NCBI RefSeq assembly: GCF_003347205.1
Contig: NZ_QQBJ01000007.1
Location: 124,001 to 188,000 of the forward strand
DNA: 64,000 bases
Direction: 5' to 3'
DNA from: Mycolicibacterium moriokaense
Lineage (GTDB): Bacteria > Actinomycetota > Actinomycetes > Mycobacteriales > Mycobacteriaceae
The notes under the pieces are model-generated. The model made no database searches. It was not told the DNA's origin and was given only the letters and a program-made list of their open reading frames with translations. This document shows positions 54,245 through 63,906 of this stretch, in pieces. Position 1 is the first letter of the stretch. Each line of letters starts with the position of its first letter. Made by a program: the position numbers and the translations under genes.

Positions 54245-55132
54245 TCAGCGGCTGATGCAGCGGAAGCCGATGTGGCTCATGCCGGTGTCGACCATCTGCG
54301 GCCTGCGCGCGGCGGGTCGGTACCGCAGGCAGTAGGTGTCGGCGCACAGGAACGACCCGCCCTTGATCACCTTGCGCGGCACCCGGAACTGCGGTTGCCG
54401 CGGGTCGTAGCTGCCGGCCTCGCAGCACGGGTCGCCGTCGCGGGTGTCGGCGTACCAGTCCGTGGTCCACTCCCAGACGTTGCCCGCCATGTCGAACAGG
54501 CCGTAATCGTTGGCCGCAAAGCTGCCGACGGGCGCGGTTCGGCCATAGCCGGGATCGGGGCGCCACGGGAAGTCGCCGTGCCAGTAGTTGGCCAGCCGCT
54601 GGCCGGGCTGTTCGGGTTCGTCGCCCCACGTGTAGGGCGCGCCGTCGAGTCCACCGCGTGCGGCTACCTCCCATTGCGCCTCGGTCGGCAGCGCGAGGCC
54701 GGCCCACTGCGCGTACGCTTCGGCGTCCTCGTAGGCGACATGCACCACCGGATGATCGGCCCGTTTGGTGATCGACGAGCGTGGTCCGACGGGATGGCGC
54801 CACGACGCGCCGGGCGTCCACGCCCACCACTGGCTCAGATGTTTGAGGTCGACGGGGCCCGTGGTGCGGTGAAACACCATCGATCCCGGCTGCAGGTTCT
54901 CGGCGGGCGCCCCAGGGTAGTCATCGGCGTTCAGCGCTCGCTCGGCGACGGTGACATAGCCTGTGGCGTCGACGAATTCGGTGAATTCGGCGTTGGTCAC
55001 CTGATGCGGCTGGATCCAGAACTCCTCGACGGTGACGGTTGTCGACGGCCCCTCCTCGGGGTAGTGCACATCGGAGCCGACGCGCGCCGTCTGCGCCGGG
55101 ATGTGCATCAAGCCCGGGTCACGGTCAGGCAC
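54245..55132 (-). CDS. Formylglycine-generating enzyme (sulfatase-modifying factor)
   Basis: 295 aa. HYPEEGPSTTVTVEEFWIQ at the start, GNVWEWTTDWY, and the C-terminal KGGSFLCADTYCLRYRPAAR with the two copper-binding active cysteines define aerobic FGE (Rv0712-like). It oxidises the sulfatase CxPxR-type cysteine to formylglycine. GTG at 55130-55132 overlaps the HAD gene stop by 8 nt; ATG 55108 is an alternative. Its substrate is evidently the arylsulfatase two genes upstream. Confidence 0.93.
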   Translation of the reverse strand: MPDRDPGLMHIPAQTARVGSDVHYPEEGPSTTVTVEEFWIQPHQVTNAEFTEFVDATGYVTVAERALNADDYPGAPAENLQPGSMVFHRTTGPVDLKHLSQWWAWTPGASWRHPVGPRSSITKRADHPVVHVAYEDAEAYAQWAGLALPTEAQWEVAARGGLDGAPYTWGDEPEQPGQRLANYWHGDFPWRPDPGYGRTAPVGSFAANDYGLFDMAGNVWEWTTDWYADTRDGDPCCEAGSYDPRQPQFRVPRKVIKGGSFLCADTYCLRYRPAARRPQMVDTGMSHIGFRCISR

Positions 55133-56027
55133 TGAAGACGGTGGCCCAGTCGTTCTTGATGCTCGCGACGGTCCATCCTTTCGACGTGGCCTCGTCGAGC
55201 GACTTCTCCGCACCCGCGACGTAGTCGAACTCGCGGTCGGCGTCGTCGTGGCGCACCAGCATCGACATCGACGGCCCCGCACCGGAATGCGTGTACTGCA
55301 GCATCTCGATGTCGCCGTTGGAATTGCCCGCCGCGAAGATCGGCCGCCTGCCCACCCGGCCCCAGATGCGCACCGGCTTCACCGGGCCGTCGTCGAGGAA
55401 CTCCGGTCTGTTCGTCGTCAGCAGGTGCCCGTCTTTGAAGTCGAGCCCGACCGAGGTGCCGATGACGCGCTCCGGCGGAATGCCGTACATCTGCGTCGTG
55501 ATGCGACGCATGAAGTCCCGGCCGCCGCCCGAGACGATGTAGTTGGTGAACCCGTTGGCCTCCAGATAGCGCAACAACTCGACCATCGGGGTGTATCCGC
55601 ACGCCGTGTACGGCCGGTTCAGGGTGGGGTGCGTCGCGTCGGCGAAGAATGCGCTCACCCGTTGCGCGTGGTCGTCGACGTTCAGCCCCTGGTAGGCCGA
55701 AAATATCGCTCCGGCAAGGAGTTTGAGCTCGGAGTCGTCGCCGTTGTAATGCTTGGTCACGGCGCCGCCGAACCAGTCCAAGTCGCCGGAGGCCGCCGCC
55801 GCATAAGGCGGATTGTCCTTCAGCGCCGGGTCGGCGGCGGCCTGCTCGGCAAGCCGGCGCACCAGGAAATCCAGCTGGACGTACGCGGGTTTCTCCACCC
55901 ACAGCGTGCCGTCGTTGTCGAAGACCGCGACGCGCTCCTCGGGGGCCACGCCGCGGTCGTCGACCAGGCCCACGAAGTCGACGATCGCCGACTTCGCGGG
56001 CCCGTCGACCCAGGACTCCAAAGCCAA
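55125..56027 (-). CDS. HAD-superfamily phosphatase-like hydrolase
   Basis: 300 aa. AVFDNDGTLWVEKP carries the catalytic DxD, and NGDIEM the distal acidic residue; it resembles phosphoserine-phosphatase-like HADs of actinobacteria. Placed between an arylsulfatase (3 nt gap) and FGE (8 nt overlap), so probably part of a sulfatase utilisation cassette. Substrate unknown. Confidence 0.87.
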   Translation of the reverse strand: MALESWVDGPAKSAIVDFVGLVDDRGVAPEERVAVFDNDGTLWVEKPAYVQLDFLVRRLAEQAAADPALKDNPPYAAAASGDLDWFGGAVTKHYNGDDSELKLLAGAIFSAYQGLNVDDHAQRVSAFFADATHPTLNRPYTACGYTPMVELLRYLEANGFTNYIVSGGGRDFMRRITTQMYGIPPERVIGTSVGLDFKDGHLLTTNRPEFLDDGPVKPVRIWGRVGRRPIFAAGNSNGDIEMLQYTHSGAGPSMSMLVRHDDADREFDYVAGAEKSLDEATSKGWTVASIKNDWATVFSA

Positions 56028-56030
56028 GGG

Positions 56031-57575
56031 TCAGCCCCCGACCGACTGCAGGAAGTCTTGGAGCTTCTCCACGGCGCTGCTGACGGTGAACGACGCCGGT
56101 TCCTTGCGCGGCGGGAACTCCTTGAAGGTGTCCAGGAACTGAAGGACGATCGCGTTCGCCATGAATGCGATGTAGTCGTGATCGAGGAACCAGTCCCAGT
56201 AGGTGTTGGACGTGATGTCGGCGCGTTCGAACGGGTCGGTGCGCAGATTGAAGATCTTGGGTGCGCGCAGCACGGTGAACGGTTCGAACCAGATCTGCAG
56301 CGTGCCCTCGCAGCGCTGCTCCATGAACACGACCTTCCAGTTGTCGATCCGGATGCCGAGCACGTCGCAGTCGTCGGAGAAATAGATCATGCCGCGCCGG
56401 GGACTCTTCTCCACTTCGCCGGTCAGGAACGGCAGCAGGTCGTAGCCGTCGATGTGCACGTGGTAGGTCTTGTCGTCGATGGTGTGGCCCTGCTTGAGCT
56501 TCTCGACGATGTCCGGCACACCCGCGGCGGCCAGGATCGTCGGCAGCCAGTCGTGGTGCTGGATGATCTCGTTGGACACCACTCCGGCCTCGATCTTGCC
56601 CGGCCAGCGCACCATCTCGGGCACGCGGAAGGCGCCCTCCCAGTTGCTGTTCTTCTCGTTGCGGAACGGGGTGGTGGCGCCGTCGGGCCAGGTGTTGGCG
56701 TGCGGGCCGTTGTCGGTGGAGTAGACGACGATGGTGTCCTCGGCGATGCCGAGTTCATCAAGGGTGTCGAGCAACAGGCCGACGTGCTTGTCGTGGTCGA
56801 CCATCGTGTCGTGGTAGGGCGACTGCCAGCGTCCGGCCTGACCCAGGCTCTCCGGCTTGGTGTGCGTCCGGAAGTGCATGTGGGTGGTGTTCATCCAGAC
56901 GAAGAACGGTGTGTCGGAATCGACTTGGCGCTTGATGAAGTCGATGCACGCCCCGGTGGTCTCGTCGTCGACGGTCTCCATCCGCTTCTTGGTCAGCGGG
57001 CCGGTGTCCTCGACACGCTGCTTGCCGAGCGGCCCGAACCGCTCGTCGACCTCGTCGGAGGCCTCCTCGGTGGCCCAGGAGTGGATCACGCCGCGCGGCA
57101 GCAGGCTCTTGCGAAGCCGTGGGGCCTCCTCCTCGGTCGGATAGTCCGGGTGCTCGGGTTCTTCCTCGGCGTTGAGGTGATACAGGTTGCCGAAGAACTC
57201 GTCGAACCCGTGCGCGGTGGGTAGGTATTTGTTCAGATCGCCCAGGTGGTTCTTGCCGAACTGGCCGGTGGCGTAGCCAAGGGGTTTGAGGAGCGAGGCG
57301 ATGGTCGGGTCGTCGGGTGACATGCCCATGTCGACACCGGGCATGCCGACCTTGGACAGGCCCGTGCGGTACACGCTCTGGCCGGTGATGAACGACGACC
57401 GCCCGGCCGTACAGCTCTGCTCCCCGTAGGAATCGGTGAAACGCATCCCCTCGGCGGCGATGCGGTCGATGTTCGGCGTGCGGTAGCCCATCAGGCCGTC
57501 GCTGTAACAGCTCAAGTTGGTGATTCCGATGTCGTCGCCCCAGATCACCAGAATGTTGGGTTTCCCGTTCGGCAT
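56031..57575 (-). CDS. Type I arylsulfatase
   Basis: 514 aa. Active-site motif CTAGRSSFITGQS gives the C-x-A-x-R signature whose Cys is converted to formylglycine (residue about 57); ILVIWGDDIG provides the metal-binding Asp pair. No signal peptide, so probably cytoplasmic. It hydrolyses sulfate esters; the Gly-for-Pro change (CTAGR rather than CxPxR) occurs in some family members. First gene of the sulfatase-HAD-FGE unit. Confidence 0.92.
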   Translation of the reverse strand: MPNGKPNILVIWGDDIGITNLSCYSDGLMGYRTPNIDRIAAEGMRFTDSYGEQSCTAGRSSFITGQSVYRTGLSKVGMPGVDMGMSPDDPTIASLLKPLGYATGQFGKNHLGDLNKYLPTAHGFDEFFGNLYHLNAEEEPEHPDYPTEEEAPRLRKSLLPRGVIHSWATEEASDEVDERFGPLGKQRVEDTGPLTKKRMETVDDETTGACIDFIKRQVDSDTPFFVWMNTTHMHFRTHTKPESLGQAGRWQSPYHDTMVDHDKHVGLLLDTLDELGIAEDTIVVYSTDNGPHANTWPDGATTPFRNEKNSNWEGAFRVPEMVRWPGKIEAGVVSNEIIQHHDWLPTILAAAGVPDIVEKLKQGHTIDDKTYHVHIDGYDLLPFLTGEVEKSPRRGMIYFSDDCDVLGIRIDNWKVVFMEQRCEGTLQIWFEPFTVLRAPKIFNLRTDPFERADITSNTYWDWFLDHDYIAFMANAIVLQFLDTFKEFPPRKEPASFTVSSAVEKLQDFLQSVGG

Positions 57576-57650
57576 GAGTGCGTACTCGCTTTCCGACGTC
57601 GATGTGTGCGGCGTGTGCGGTTCGACGTTAGGCGAGTCGACACCGGATAG

Positions 57651-57716
57651 GGTGGATTCAGCATTGTTATCAGCAAAATATTAACGTTTCGGCAGGCCTG
57701 GCCTCTCTACGATAAC
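57651..57716. other. AT-rich promoter-like stretch between arylsulfatase and MFS genes
   Basis: The 165-base gap between the arylsulfatase start and the MFS stop is the most AT-rich spot of the right half. It includes GTTATCAGCAAAATATTAAC (57666-57685) and an inverted GATAAC at 57711-57716. It probably holds the arylsulfatase promoter. I recognise no specific operator. Confidence 0.35.
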
Positions 57717-57740
57717 TTCGTTGCGGCCCTTGATGATTCG

Positions 57741-59108
57741 CTAGCTCGACGATGCCGGAATGTCAATCGTCCTCCACGCGACGGCCGCAGCGAACGCCAC
57801 CATTGCCGCGGTCAACCCGAATACCGGCCAGAACGTCCCGGTCAGTACCAGCAGCGGACTGCACACGGCGATGGCGATGGTGCCGCCCAACATCTGGATG
57901 CTCAGGTTCACGCCGCTGGCCTGCCCGTGCTTCTCGGCGGGCACCGCACCCATCACCGCGGGCCGTGTCGTCACCGCGATGAACGGCATGATCGCGCCCC
58001 ACACCACCATCACCGCGATGAGCAGAGGTTCGGAGTTCAGCACGGTCGCGGCGCCCACCGCGGCCACCGCCGCCGCCGTGACGACCAGGGTCAGCAGCAG
58101 CGGCAGCCGGGCCCCGTAGCGGTCGCGGACAGTGCCGGCGATCCGCGACGTGGCAAGCGTCGGCAGGATCGCGACGCTGACCACCAGCCCCGCCTCGATC
58201 GGCGACCGGTCCAGCACCTGTTGCAGGTAGAGCGCGACGAAGACGAAGACGATCATCTTCTCGAACTGGAACACCGCGAACACGATGTTGCCTCCGGTGA
58301 ATGTCCGATTGCGGAGCAGATCCAGCTCGACCAGCGGTGTCCGCCGCCGCAACTCGACGAGAACGAAGGCGACGAGCAGCAGGACACCCCCGCCCAGGCT
58401 GCCGATCACGGCCGCAGACGACCAGCCCCAGTCCGCGGACTGCATCAGCCCGATGGTGATTCCAGACAGCCCGCCGACCAGTGTCAACAGCCCCGGATAG
58501 TCGAATCGGGTCACGCCGAAGTCCGCAGCACGGGCGGTGCCGGAAGTCGTCGTCAACACCGAGAGCAGCACGATCACGGTGACCGCGACGACGGGCAGGT
58601 TGATGAAGAAGATCCACCGCCACGACGCCGCCTGCGACAGGACGCCGCCCACCAGCGGGCCGGACGCCATGAAGCACCCGGCGATGGTCGTCTGCACCCC
58701 GAAGGCGACGCCCTGGCGCTGCGCGGGAAACGCCGACGAGACGATCGCCATCGATGCCGGGAACGTGATCGCCGCGCCGACGCCCTGTACGGCCCGCCCG
58801 GCGATCAGCCAACCGCCGGACGGCGCCGCCGCTGCCACCAGCGACCCCACCACGAACAGCGCCGCCCCCGCTGGGAAGACCCCGCGCCTGCCGAGCATGT
58901 CGCCGAGGCGGCCGCCGACGGCCAGGAACGCGCTGAAGGTGAGCAGGTAGGCGTTGACCACCCAGTGGCTGGCCAGCACCGACATGTTCAGGTCGGTGCG
59001 CATCGTCGGCAGCGCGACACCGACGACCGTTTCGTCGAGCACGACCAGGCCCAGCACGGAGCTTGCGGCGATGAGGACCCACCACGCGCGGTTCTGTTCG
59101 GAGGCCAC
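57741..59108 (-). CDS. MFS transporter, DHA2 (14-helix drug efflux) type
   Basis: 455 aa. LDETVVGVALPTM in helix 1, GGRLGDMLGRRG after helix 2 and GPLVGGVLSQAASWRWIFFINLP near helix 5 are the DHA2 motifs. Proton-driven drug or metabolite export is the family role; the substrate is unknown. GTG at 59106-59108 has GGAG upstream; the track further upstream lacks one. Confidence 0.88.
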   Translation of the reverse strand: MASEQNRAWWVLIAASSVLGLVVLDETVVGVALPTMRTDLNMSVLASHWVVNAYLLTFSAFLAVGGRLGDMLGRRGVFPAGAALFVVGSLVAAAAPSGGWLIAGRAVQGVGAAITFPASMAIVSSAFPAQRQGVAFGVQTTIAGCFMASGPLVGGVLSQAASWRWIFFINLPVVAVTVIVLLSVLTTTSGTARAADFGVTRFDYPGLLTLVGGLSGITIGLMQSADWGWSSAAVIGSLGGGVLLLVAFVLVELRRRTPLVELDLLRNRTFTGGNIVFAVFQFEKMIVFVFVALYLQQVLDRSPIEAGLVVSVAILPTLATSRIAGTVRDRYGARLPLLLTLVVTAAAVAAVGAATVLNSEPLLIAVMVVWGAIMPFIAVTTRPAVMGAVPAEKHGQASGVNLSIQMLGGTIAIAVCSPLLVLTGTFWPVFGLTAAMVAFAAAVAWRTIDIPASSS

Positions 59109-59242
59109 CGGCTCCGACCCTACGAGCGCGTCGACGCGTCGGTGCTGCGAACCCGCTGAATTTCGCACCACCCGGTGTCGCCGAAAACGGCTATGCCGAG
59201 CCCTCGTGAAGCGCACTCTGTTACCGGGAAAGGTGGGTCGCC

Positions 59243-59521
59243 ATGTACGACAAGCTTCTGGATGACGATTGGCACATCGACATCGAGTTCGATGAGGACG
59301 AGACGCATACCCATGCGACGGTCCGGGCGCGACTCGGCGATGACGACACGATGGTGGCCATCGGGGATGCGTTTCGCAATCCCAAGGACATCAGCCAGCC
59401 GATGATCGGGGAGGAGATCGCCGCGGCGCGGGCATTGATCGCGTTGGGCACCGATCTTCTGCACCGCGCGGGGTCGCGGATCGAGGCGGTGACCCGACAC
59501 CCGGTGCATCTGGTCAGCTGA
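59243..59521 (+). CDS. DUF1876 family protein, second copy
   Basis: 92 aa. WHIDIEFDEDETHTHATVRARL and IGEEIAAARALIALGTDLL match the DUF1876 pattern of Rv2632c and the gene at 38572. AAAGGTGGG precedes the ATG. No DosR-like box was found at either usual spacing, so this copy may be regulated differently. It ends 15 nt before the convergent 3beta-HSD gene. Confidence 0.85.
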   Translation: MYDKLLDDDWHIDIEFDEDETHTHATVRARLGDDDTMVAIGDAFRNPKDISQPMIGEEIAAARALIALGTDLLHRAGSRIEAVTRHPVHLVS

Positions 59522-59536
59522 CCGGCGGGGGACCGG

Positions 59537-60664
59537 TCAGCCGGCGGGATGTGCCGCCGTGACGGGCTGCACGGCGTGTTCTTCGTGCGGCTGCTGTTTC
59601 ATCTGCGCAAACAGGTCCGTGTAGTACGGCATGCACTCGCGCATTGCCTCGTCTGTGGTGTACAGCGGGCGATAGCCCAGATCGCGCTGCGCCTTGGCGA
59701 TGGAGAAGTAGTTGTCGAGGTAGAGCCGTTCCACCGCGAGCGGCTCCAGCAGCGGCTTGGGCAGCCCCAACTTGAAATGCAGCCACTGCCAGATCGTCAT
59801 CACCAACCACACCAGCCGGCCCGGAACCCGGACCTTCGGCCACGGCTCACCGCAGGCCTCCACGACCGGTCGGGAGAACTCGAACATGTTGATCGGGTCG
59901 CCGTCGTTGATGAAGTAGGCCTGCCCCGGCGCGGTGCCGCCCGGCACCAGATGCGTTGCGGCGAGGATGAATCCATGAACCAGGTTGGCGACGTACGAGT
60001 TGTCCAGTTTGACGTTCTTGCTGCCCACCAGCACCTTGACGTGCCCGGCGAGCACGCTGTCGAAGACGCGGCGGAACATCGTCTGGTCGCCGCGGCCCCA
60101 GATGCCGCTGGGCCGGATCGAGCAGGTCAGCATCCCGTCAACACCGTTCTGCGACAACACAAATCGCTCGGCGGCGACCTTCGTCTCGGTGTAGAGGTCG
60201 TTGAACCGTTCGGTGTAGGGCAGGGTTTCGTCGCCGCCCGAGATCCGCTTGCCGCCCATCACCACGCTGTTGGACGCGGTGTAGACGAACCGCTTCACCC
60301 CGGCGCGCCGACCCGCGTGCACCAGGTTCTCGGTGCCGCCGACGTTGACCGCGAAGCTGCGCTGTCGGTACTCGTCGGTGACCGACGAGCCGCCCATCAA
60401 CTCGATGATCGCCGCGGTGTGGAACACGGTGTCGATGCCGTCGACGGCGGCCGCGACGGTGTCCTTGTCGCAGATGTCGCCTTCGATCACCTGTAGCCGT
60501 GGGTGGGCGGGCAGCGGGGACGGCGCACGGTCGAACGAGCGCACCCGGTGGCCCCGCTCGAGGAGCTCCGCCACCAGGTTGGCTCCGACGAAACCGGAGC
60601 CGCCGGTGACCAGCACGTGGCCGAGTTCAGTCTGCAGCGTCGCATCACCCATGGCCGAGAGCAT
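59537..60664 (-). CDS. 3beta-hydroxysteroid dehydrogenase/isomerase
   Basis: 375 aa. VLVTGGSGFVGANLVAEL binds NAD; YTETKVAAERFV holds the catalytic Tyr-x3-Lys. It reads closely like Rv1106c (370 aa), including the MLxxMGDA start. It oxidises cholesterol to cholestenone, the first ring step of sterol catabolism. A KstR-type operator lies directly before the ATG. ATG 60652 is an in-frame alternative. Confidence 0.93.
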   Translation of the reverse strand: MLSAMGDATLQTELGHVLVTGGSGFVGANLVAELLERGHRVRSFDRAPSPLPAHPRLQVIEGDICDKDTVAAAVDGIDTVFHTAAIIELMGGSSVTDEYRQRSFAVNVGGTENLVHAGRRAGVKRFVYTASNSVVMGGKRISGGDETLPYTERFNDLYTETKVAAERFVLSQNGVDGMLTCSIRPSGIWGRGDQTMFRRVFDSVLAGHVKVLVGSKNVKLDNSYVANLVHGFILAATHLVPGGTAPGQAYFINDGDPINMFEFSRPVVEACGEPWPKVRVPGRLVWLVMTIWQWLHFKLGLPKPLLEPLAVERLYLDNYFSIAKAQRDLGYRPLYTTDEAMRECMPYYTDLFAQMKQQPHEEHAVQPVTAAHPAG

Positions 60665-60667
60665 AAA

Positions 60668-60681
60668 TGAAACGTGTTTCA
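60668..60681. promoter_or_regulatory. KstR-type operator at the 3beta-HSD promoter
   Basis: TGAAACGTGTTTCA is a perfect palindrome (TGAAAC-GT-GTTTCA) and fits TNNAACNNGTTNNA exactly. It begins 4 nt upstream of the gene's ATG. From memory, the orthologous M. smegmatis promoter is controlled by KstR. Confidence 0.8.
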
Positions 60682-60715
60682 GTTTCGAGGACTTTGGCCA
60701 AAACTGTTTGTGTTA

Positions 60716-60928
60716 TCAACTATCCTCGTCGGTGCCCGCGGCCAGTGCATCCTCGATGCGCTTGCGAGCGCCGGCTAAGTGCTCATCACAGCGTTTAGCA
60801 AGCTCTTCGCCTCTTTCCCACAGTTTCAGCGACGCATCGAGGTCGAGGCCGCCCTGCTCCAACTGCCGCACGACGTCGACCAGTTCATCGCGTGCTTCTT
60901 CATAGCCCAATTCACTAATAGGCTTCAC
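60716..60928 (-). CDS. xseB: Exodeoxyribonuclease VII small subunit
   Basis: 70 aa. [20 protein letters not shown] and [18 protein letters not shown] are the XseB helical signatures. Its ATG overlaps the xseA stop (ATGA). Partner of XseA in degrading single-stranded DNA. Confidence 0.96.
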   Translation of the reverse strand: MKPISELGYEEARDELVDVVRQLEQGGLDLDASLKLWERGEELAKRCDEHLAGARKRIEDALAAGTDEDS

Positions 60929-62160
60929 TGGCTTCCCTCGCTTATCGCCGTGACGGCCCCGTCGGACACTCGTACGCGCAGCCGCGTCCCCGCCGGGGCG
61001 TCGGCCACCGTGTGCAGCACCGCGGCCTCGCCCGCCGGGGTCACGGCCTGCACCACCGCGTAGCCGCGGGCCAATGTCGCCGCGGGCCCCAGCGTCGTCA
61101 GCCGAGCCGACAGGTGGCCGACCCGCTCCGATTCGGCGGCCACCAGTCGGGTGATGTCACGCCGGGCGGCCGTCCTGGCGCGGTGGATCTCGTCGCCGCG
61201 CGCGGTGAGCGCGGCCAGCGGTTGCGCCAGCACCGGCCTGCTGCGCAGTTGCCTCAGCGCCTCCGCTTCCCGACGCACCCAGTTGCGCAACGCCCCCGCG
61301 CTTCGCCGACGCAGATCCGCCACCAGCGCCAGTTCGGCCGCGGTGTCGGGCACGATGCGCTTGGCCGCATCGGTCGGCGTCGCCGCCCGCACGTCGGCGA
61401 CCAGGTCGCACAGCGGGTTGTCGGGTTCGTGGCCGACGGCGCTGACCACGGGCGTGGTGCACGCCGCTATCGCGCGGCACAGCGTCTCGTCGGAGAACGG
61501 CAGCAGGTCCTCCACACTGCCTCCGCCGCGCGCGATGACGATGACGTCGACGACCGGATCGCCGTCGAGGTCGCGCAGGGCGTCGACGATCTGGGGTACG
61601 GCGTTTGCGCCCTGCACCACGGTGTTGCGCACCGCGAACCGGACGGCGGGCCAGCGTCCCGTCGCCACCGTCGTGACGTCGCGTTCGGCGGCGCTCGCGC
61701 GTCCGGTGATGAGCCCGATCGTGTTGGGCAGGAAGGGGATCGGCCGTTTCAGCCGCTGATCGAACAGCCCCTCGGCGGCCAGCAGCTTTCGCAACCGGTC
61801 GATCCTGGCGAGCAGTTCACCGACACCGACGGCGCGAATCTGGTTGACGCGCAACGAGAACGAGCCGCGGCCGACGAAGAAGTTGGGCCGCCCCAGCATG
61901 ATCACCTGCGTGCCCTCGGAAAGCTTCACGGGTGCGTTCATCACCAGGTCACGAGGGCAGGTCACCGACAGCGACATGTCGGCGGCCGGGTCGCGCAGAG
62001 TGATGAACGCGGTGCCGGTGTTCGGCCGCAGCGACAGTTGGGCGATCTGGCCCTCGACCCATACGGTGCCGAGCTTTTCGATCCAATCCTTGACCATCAT
62101 CGAGACGGTGCGGACGGGATAGGGGTTGTCCGCGGACTGGCCGCGGTTGGCGTCAGTCAT
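60925..62160 (-). CDS. xseA: Exodeoxyribonuclease VII large subunit
   Basis: 411 aa. An OB-fold N-terminal domain (residues about 15-110), then the catalytic region with [31 protein letters not shown] and [20 protein letters not shown], and a coiled region. Matches Rv1108c by position. Starts at ATG 62160, 21 nt after the lipid-droplet protein stop. Confidence 0.96.
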   Translation of the reverse strand: MTDANRGQSADNPYPVRTVSMMVKDWIEKLGTVWVEGQIAQLSLRPNTGTAFITLRDPAADMSLSVTCPRDLVMNAPVKLSEGTQVIMLGRPNFFVGRGSFSLRVNQIRAVGVGELLARIDRLRKLLAAEGLFDQRLKRPIPFLPNTIGLITGRASAAERDVTTVATGRWPAVRFAVRNTVVQGANAVPQIVDALRDLDGDPVVDVIVIARGGGSVEDLLPFSDETLCRAIAACTTPVVSAVGHEPDNPLCDLVADVRAATPTDAAKRIVPDTAAELALVADLRRRSAGALRNWVRREAEALRQLRSRPVLAQPLAALTARGDEIHRARTAARRDITRLVAAESERVGHLSARLTTLGPAATLARGYAVVQAVTPAGEAAVLHTVADAPAGTRLRVRVSDGAVTAISEGSQ

Positions 62161-62181
62161 CGTCGCAGCCCGCTCGGGCGC

Positions 62182-62736
62182 TCACCTGGCGGTCGCGCGG
62201 GTGATCCTGTTGGCCAGCAGCGTCTGGAACGGGGCACGCGACTTGGTGGAGTCCTCGTAGGCGAGCAGCGCCTCCAGGTCGGCGACCCGCAGCGACGACA
62301 ACCGCGCCCGCAACTGGGCCAGCGTCAGGGTCTCGTACTCCAGGCGCGCGACGACCTCCGGCCGGTTGGTCGCGGCGGTCGCCGCGCCGTCGCCGGCCTG
62401 CGCCTCGGGTTCGCCGCCGGTGAACAGGGCGAACCGGCCCTCGGTCAGCCGTTCGCCGTCCGAAACGGGGGCAACCGGCGCCTCGCCGGGCAGATCCTCG
62501 TCGAACGTCGCCCACTCGGGCTGCTCGTCCTTCGGCGGGAACAGATTCTCCAGCGTCTCGTCGCCCTTGTTGACCAGGTCGGCCACATCCTGCTGCATTC
62601 TCATCACGAGGTGAGCGATCTGACTGGCGACGGTCATCGGGTAGGTGAGGATGGTCTGCGGAAGCTTTCGCGTTTCCTCGATGGCGGTAGCCGCCGCTCC
62701 TACCAGCAGACGGACCCCATACGGTGCAGTAGCCAT
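62182..62736 (-). CDS. Lipid droplet-associated-like protein (Rv1109c-type)
   Basis: 184 aa. An amphipathic N-terminal third ([40 protein letters not shown]) is followed by an acidic linker and a C-terminal helical domain ([18 protein letters not shown]). Mycobacterial proteins of this type are annotated as lipid-droplet associated. ATG 62736; the frame is open far upstream but only as an artefact antisense to ispH. First gene before xseA-xseB. Confidence 0.85.
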   Translation of the reverse strand: MATAPYGVRLLVGAAATAIEETRKLPQTILTYPMTVASQIAHLVMRMQQDVADLVNKGDETLENLFPPKDEQPEWATFDEDLPGEAPVAPVSDGERLTEGRFALFTGGEPEAQAGDGAATAATNRPEVVARLEYETLTLAQLRARLSSLRVADLEALLAYEDSTKSRAPFQTLLANRITRATAR

Positions 62737-62790
62737 GGGCCCCAGCCTACGGCTGGCCCCGTGACGGCGCGGGTCAGTACCCTGGGAGCC

Positions 62791-63804
62791 ATGCCGCCGA
62801 CTGTGAACATGGGGATTCCGGGCGCCTCCAGCTCGGCTGCTGGTGGCAGCCCGAACAGCCCCGCGGGCAAGCGGGTGCTGCTCGCCGAGCCCCGCGGATA
62901 CTGCGCGGGTGTCGACCGCGCCGTCGAGACCGTCGAGCGGGCGTTGGCCAAGCACGGCGCGCCGGTCTACGTGCGTCACGAGATCGTGCACAACCGGCAC
63001 GTGGTGGACACCCTGGCCAAGGCCGGCGCGGTGTTCGTCGACGAAACAGACGAGGTGCCCGAGGGTGCCATCGTGGTGTTCTCCGCGCACGGTGTCGCCC
63101 CGACGGTGCACGTCTCGGCCAAGGAGCGCCGGCTGCAGGTGATCGATGCCACGTGCCCGTTGGTCACCAAGGTGCACAACGAGGCCAAGCGATTCGCGCG
63201 CGACGACTACGACATCCTGCTGATCGGTCACGAGGGCCACGAAGAGGTCGTCGGCACGGCGGGCGAGGCCCCTGACCACGTGCAGCTCGTCGACGGGCCG
63301 GACGCCGTGGACGACGTTGTGGTCCGCGACGAGAACAAGGTGATCTGGCTGTCGCAGACGACGCTCTCGGTCGACGAGACGATGGAGACCGTGCGGCGGC
63401 TCAAGGAGAAGTTCCCGACGCTGCAGGACCCGCCCAGCGACGACATCTGTTATGCCACCCAGAACCGCCAGGTCGCGGTCAAGGCGATGGCGCCGGAGTG
63501 CCAGCTGGTGATCGTGGTCGGCTCGCGCAACTCGTCGAACTCGGTGCGGCTGGTCGAGGTGGCGCTGAACGCCGGCTCGCAGGCCGCCCATCTTGTCGAT
63601 TACGCCGATGACGTCGAGCCGGCGTGGCTGGACGGTGTCACCACGGTGGGCGTCACCTCGGGAGCCTCGGTGCCCGAGATCCTGGTTCGCGGTGTGTTGG
63701 AGCGGCTGGCCGAGCACGGCTTCGAGACTGTGCAGCCGGTGACCACAGCCAACGAGACGCTGGTGTTCGCCCTGCCCCGGGAGATCCGCCCGGCCCGCAA
63801 TTAG
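62791..63804 (+). CDS. ispH: 4-hydroxy-3-methylbut-2-enyl diphosphate reductase
   Basis: 337 aa. Three cluster cysteines are visible in [23 protein letters not shown] and [12 protein letters not shown]. It makes IPP and DMAPP, the last step of the non-mevalonate isoprenoid pathway. It reads closely like Rv1110 (LytB2), including the xxPTVxMGIPGAS start, which fixes the ATG at 62791. Divergent from the lipid-droplet gene. Confidence 0.97.
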   Translation: MPPTVNMGIPGASSSAAGGSPNSPAGKRVLLAEPRGYCAGVDRAVETVERALAKHGAPVYVRHEIVHNRHVVDTLAKAGAVFVDETDEVPEGAIVVFSAHGVAPTVHVSAKERRLQVIDATCPLVTKVHNEAKRFARDDYDILLIGHEGHEEVVGTAGEAPDHVQLVDGPDAVDDVVVRDENKVIWLSQTTLSVDETMETVRRLKEKFPTLQDPPSDDICYATQNRQVAVKAMAPECQLVIVVGSRNSSNSVRLVEVALNAGSQAAHLVDYADDVEPAWLDGVTTVGVTSGASVPEILVRGVLERLAEHGFETVQPVTTANETLVFALPREIRPARN

Positions 63805-63906
63805 CGGCTTTTGCCGCGCGAACAGACGCAAAGTCGCGCGAAAGGCCGCGAAATCATGCGAGTTCGCGTTCCCCTACCTGCGGTGGGGGCCAGCTCGCGG
63901 CGGGAC

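Noticed and set aside
60688-60701. AGGACTTTGGCCAA as a DosR box upstream of 3beta-HSD
   Set aside because: Only the left half fits, the right arm is lost, and a perfect KstR operator already explains this promoter.
61012-62790. Long plus-strand frame continuous with ispH
   Set aside because: It runs antisense through xseA and the lipid-droplet gene. IspH similarity starts at 62791.
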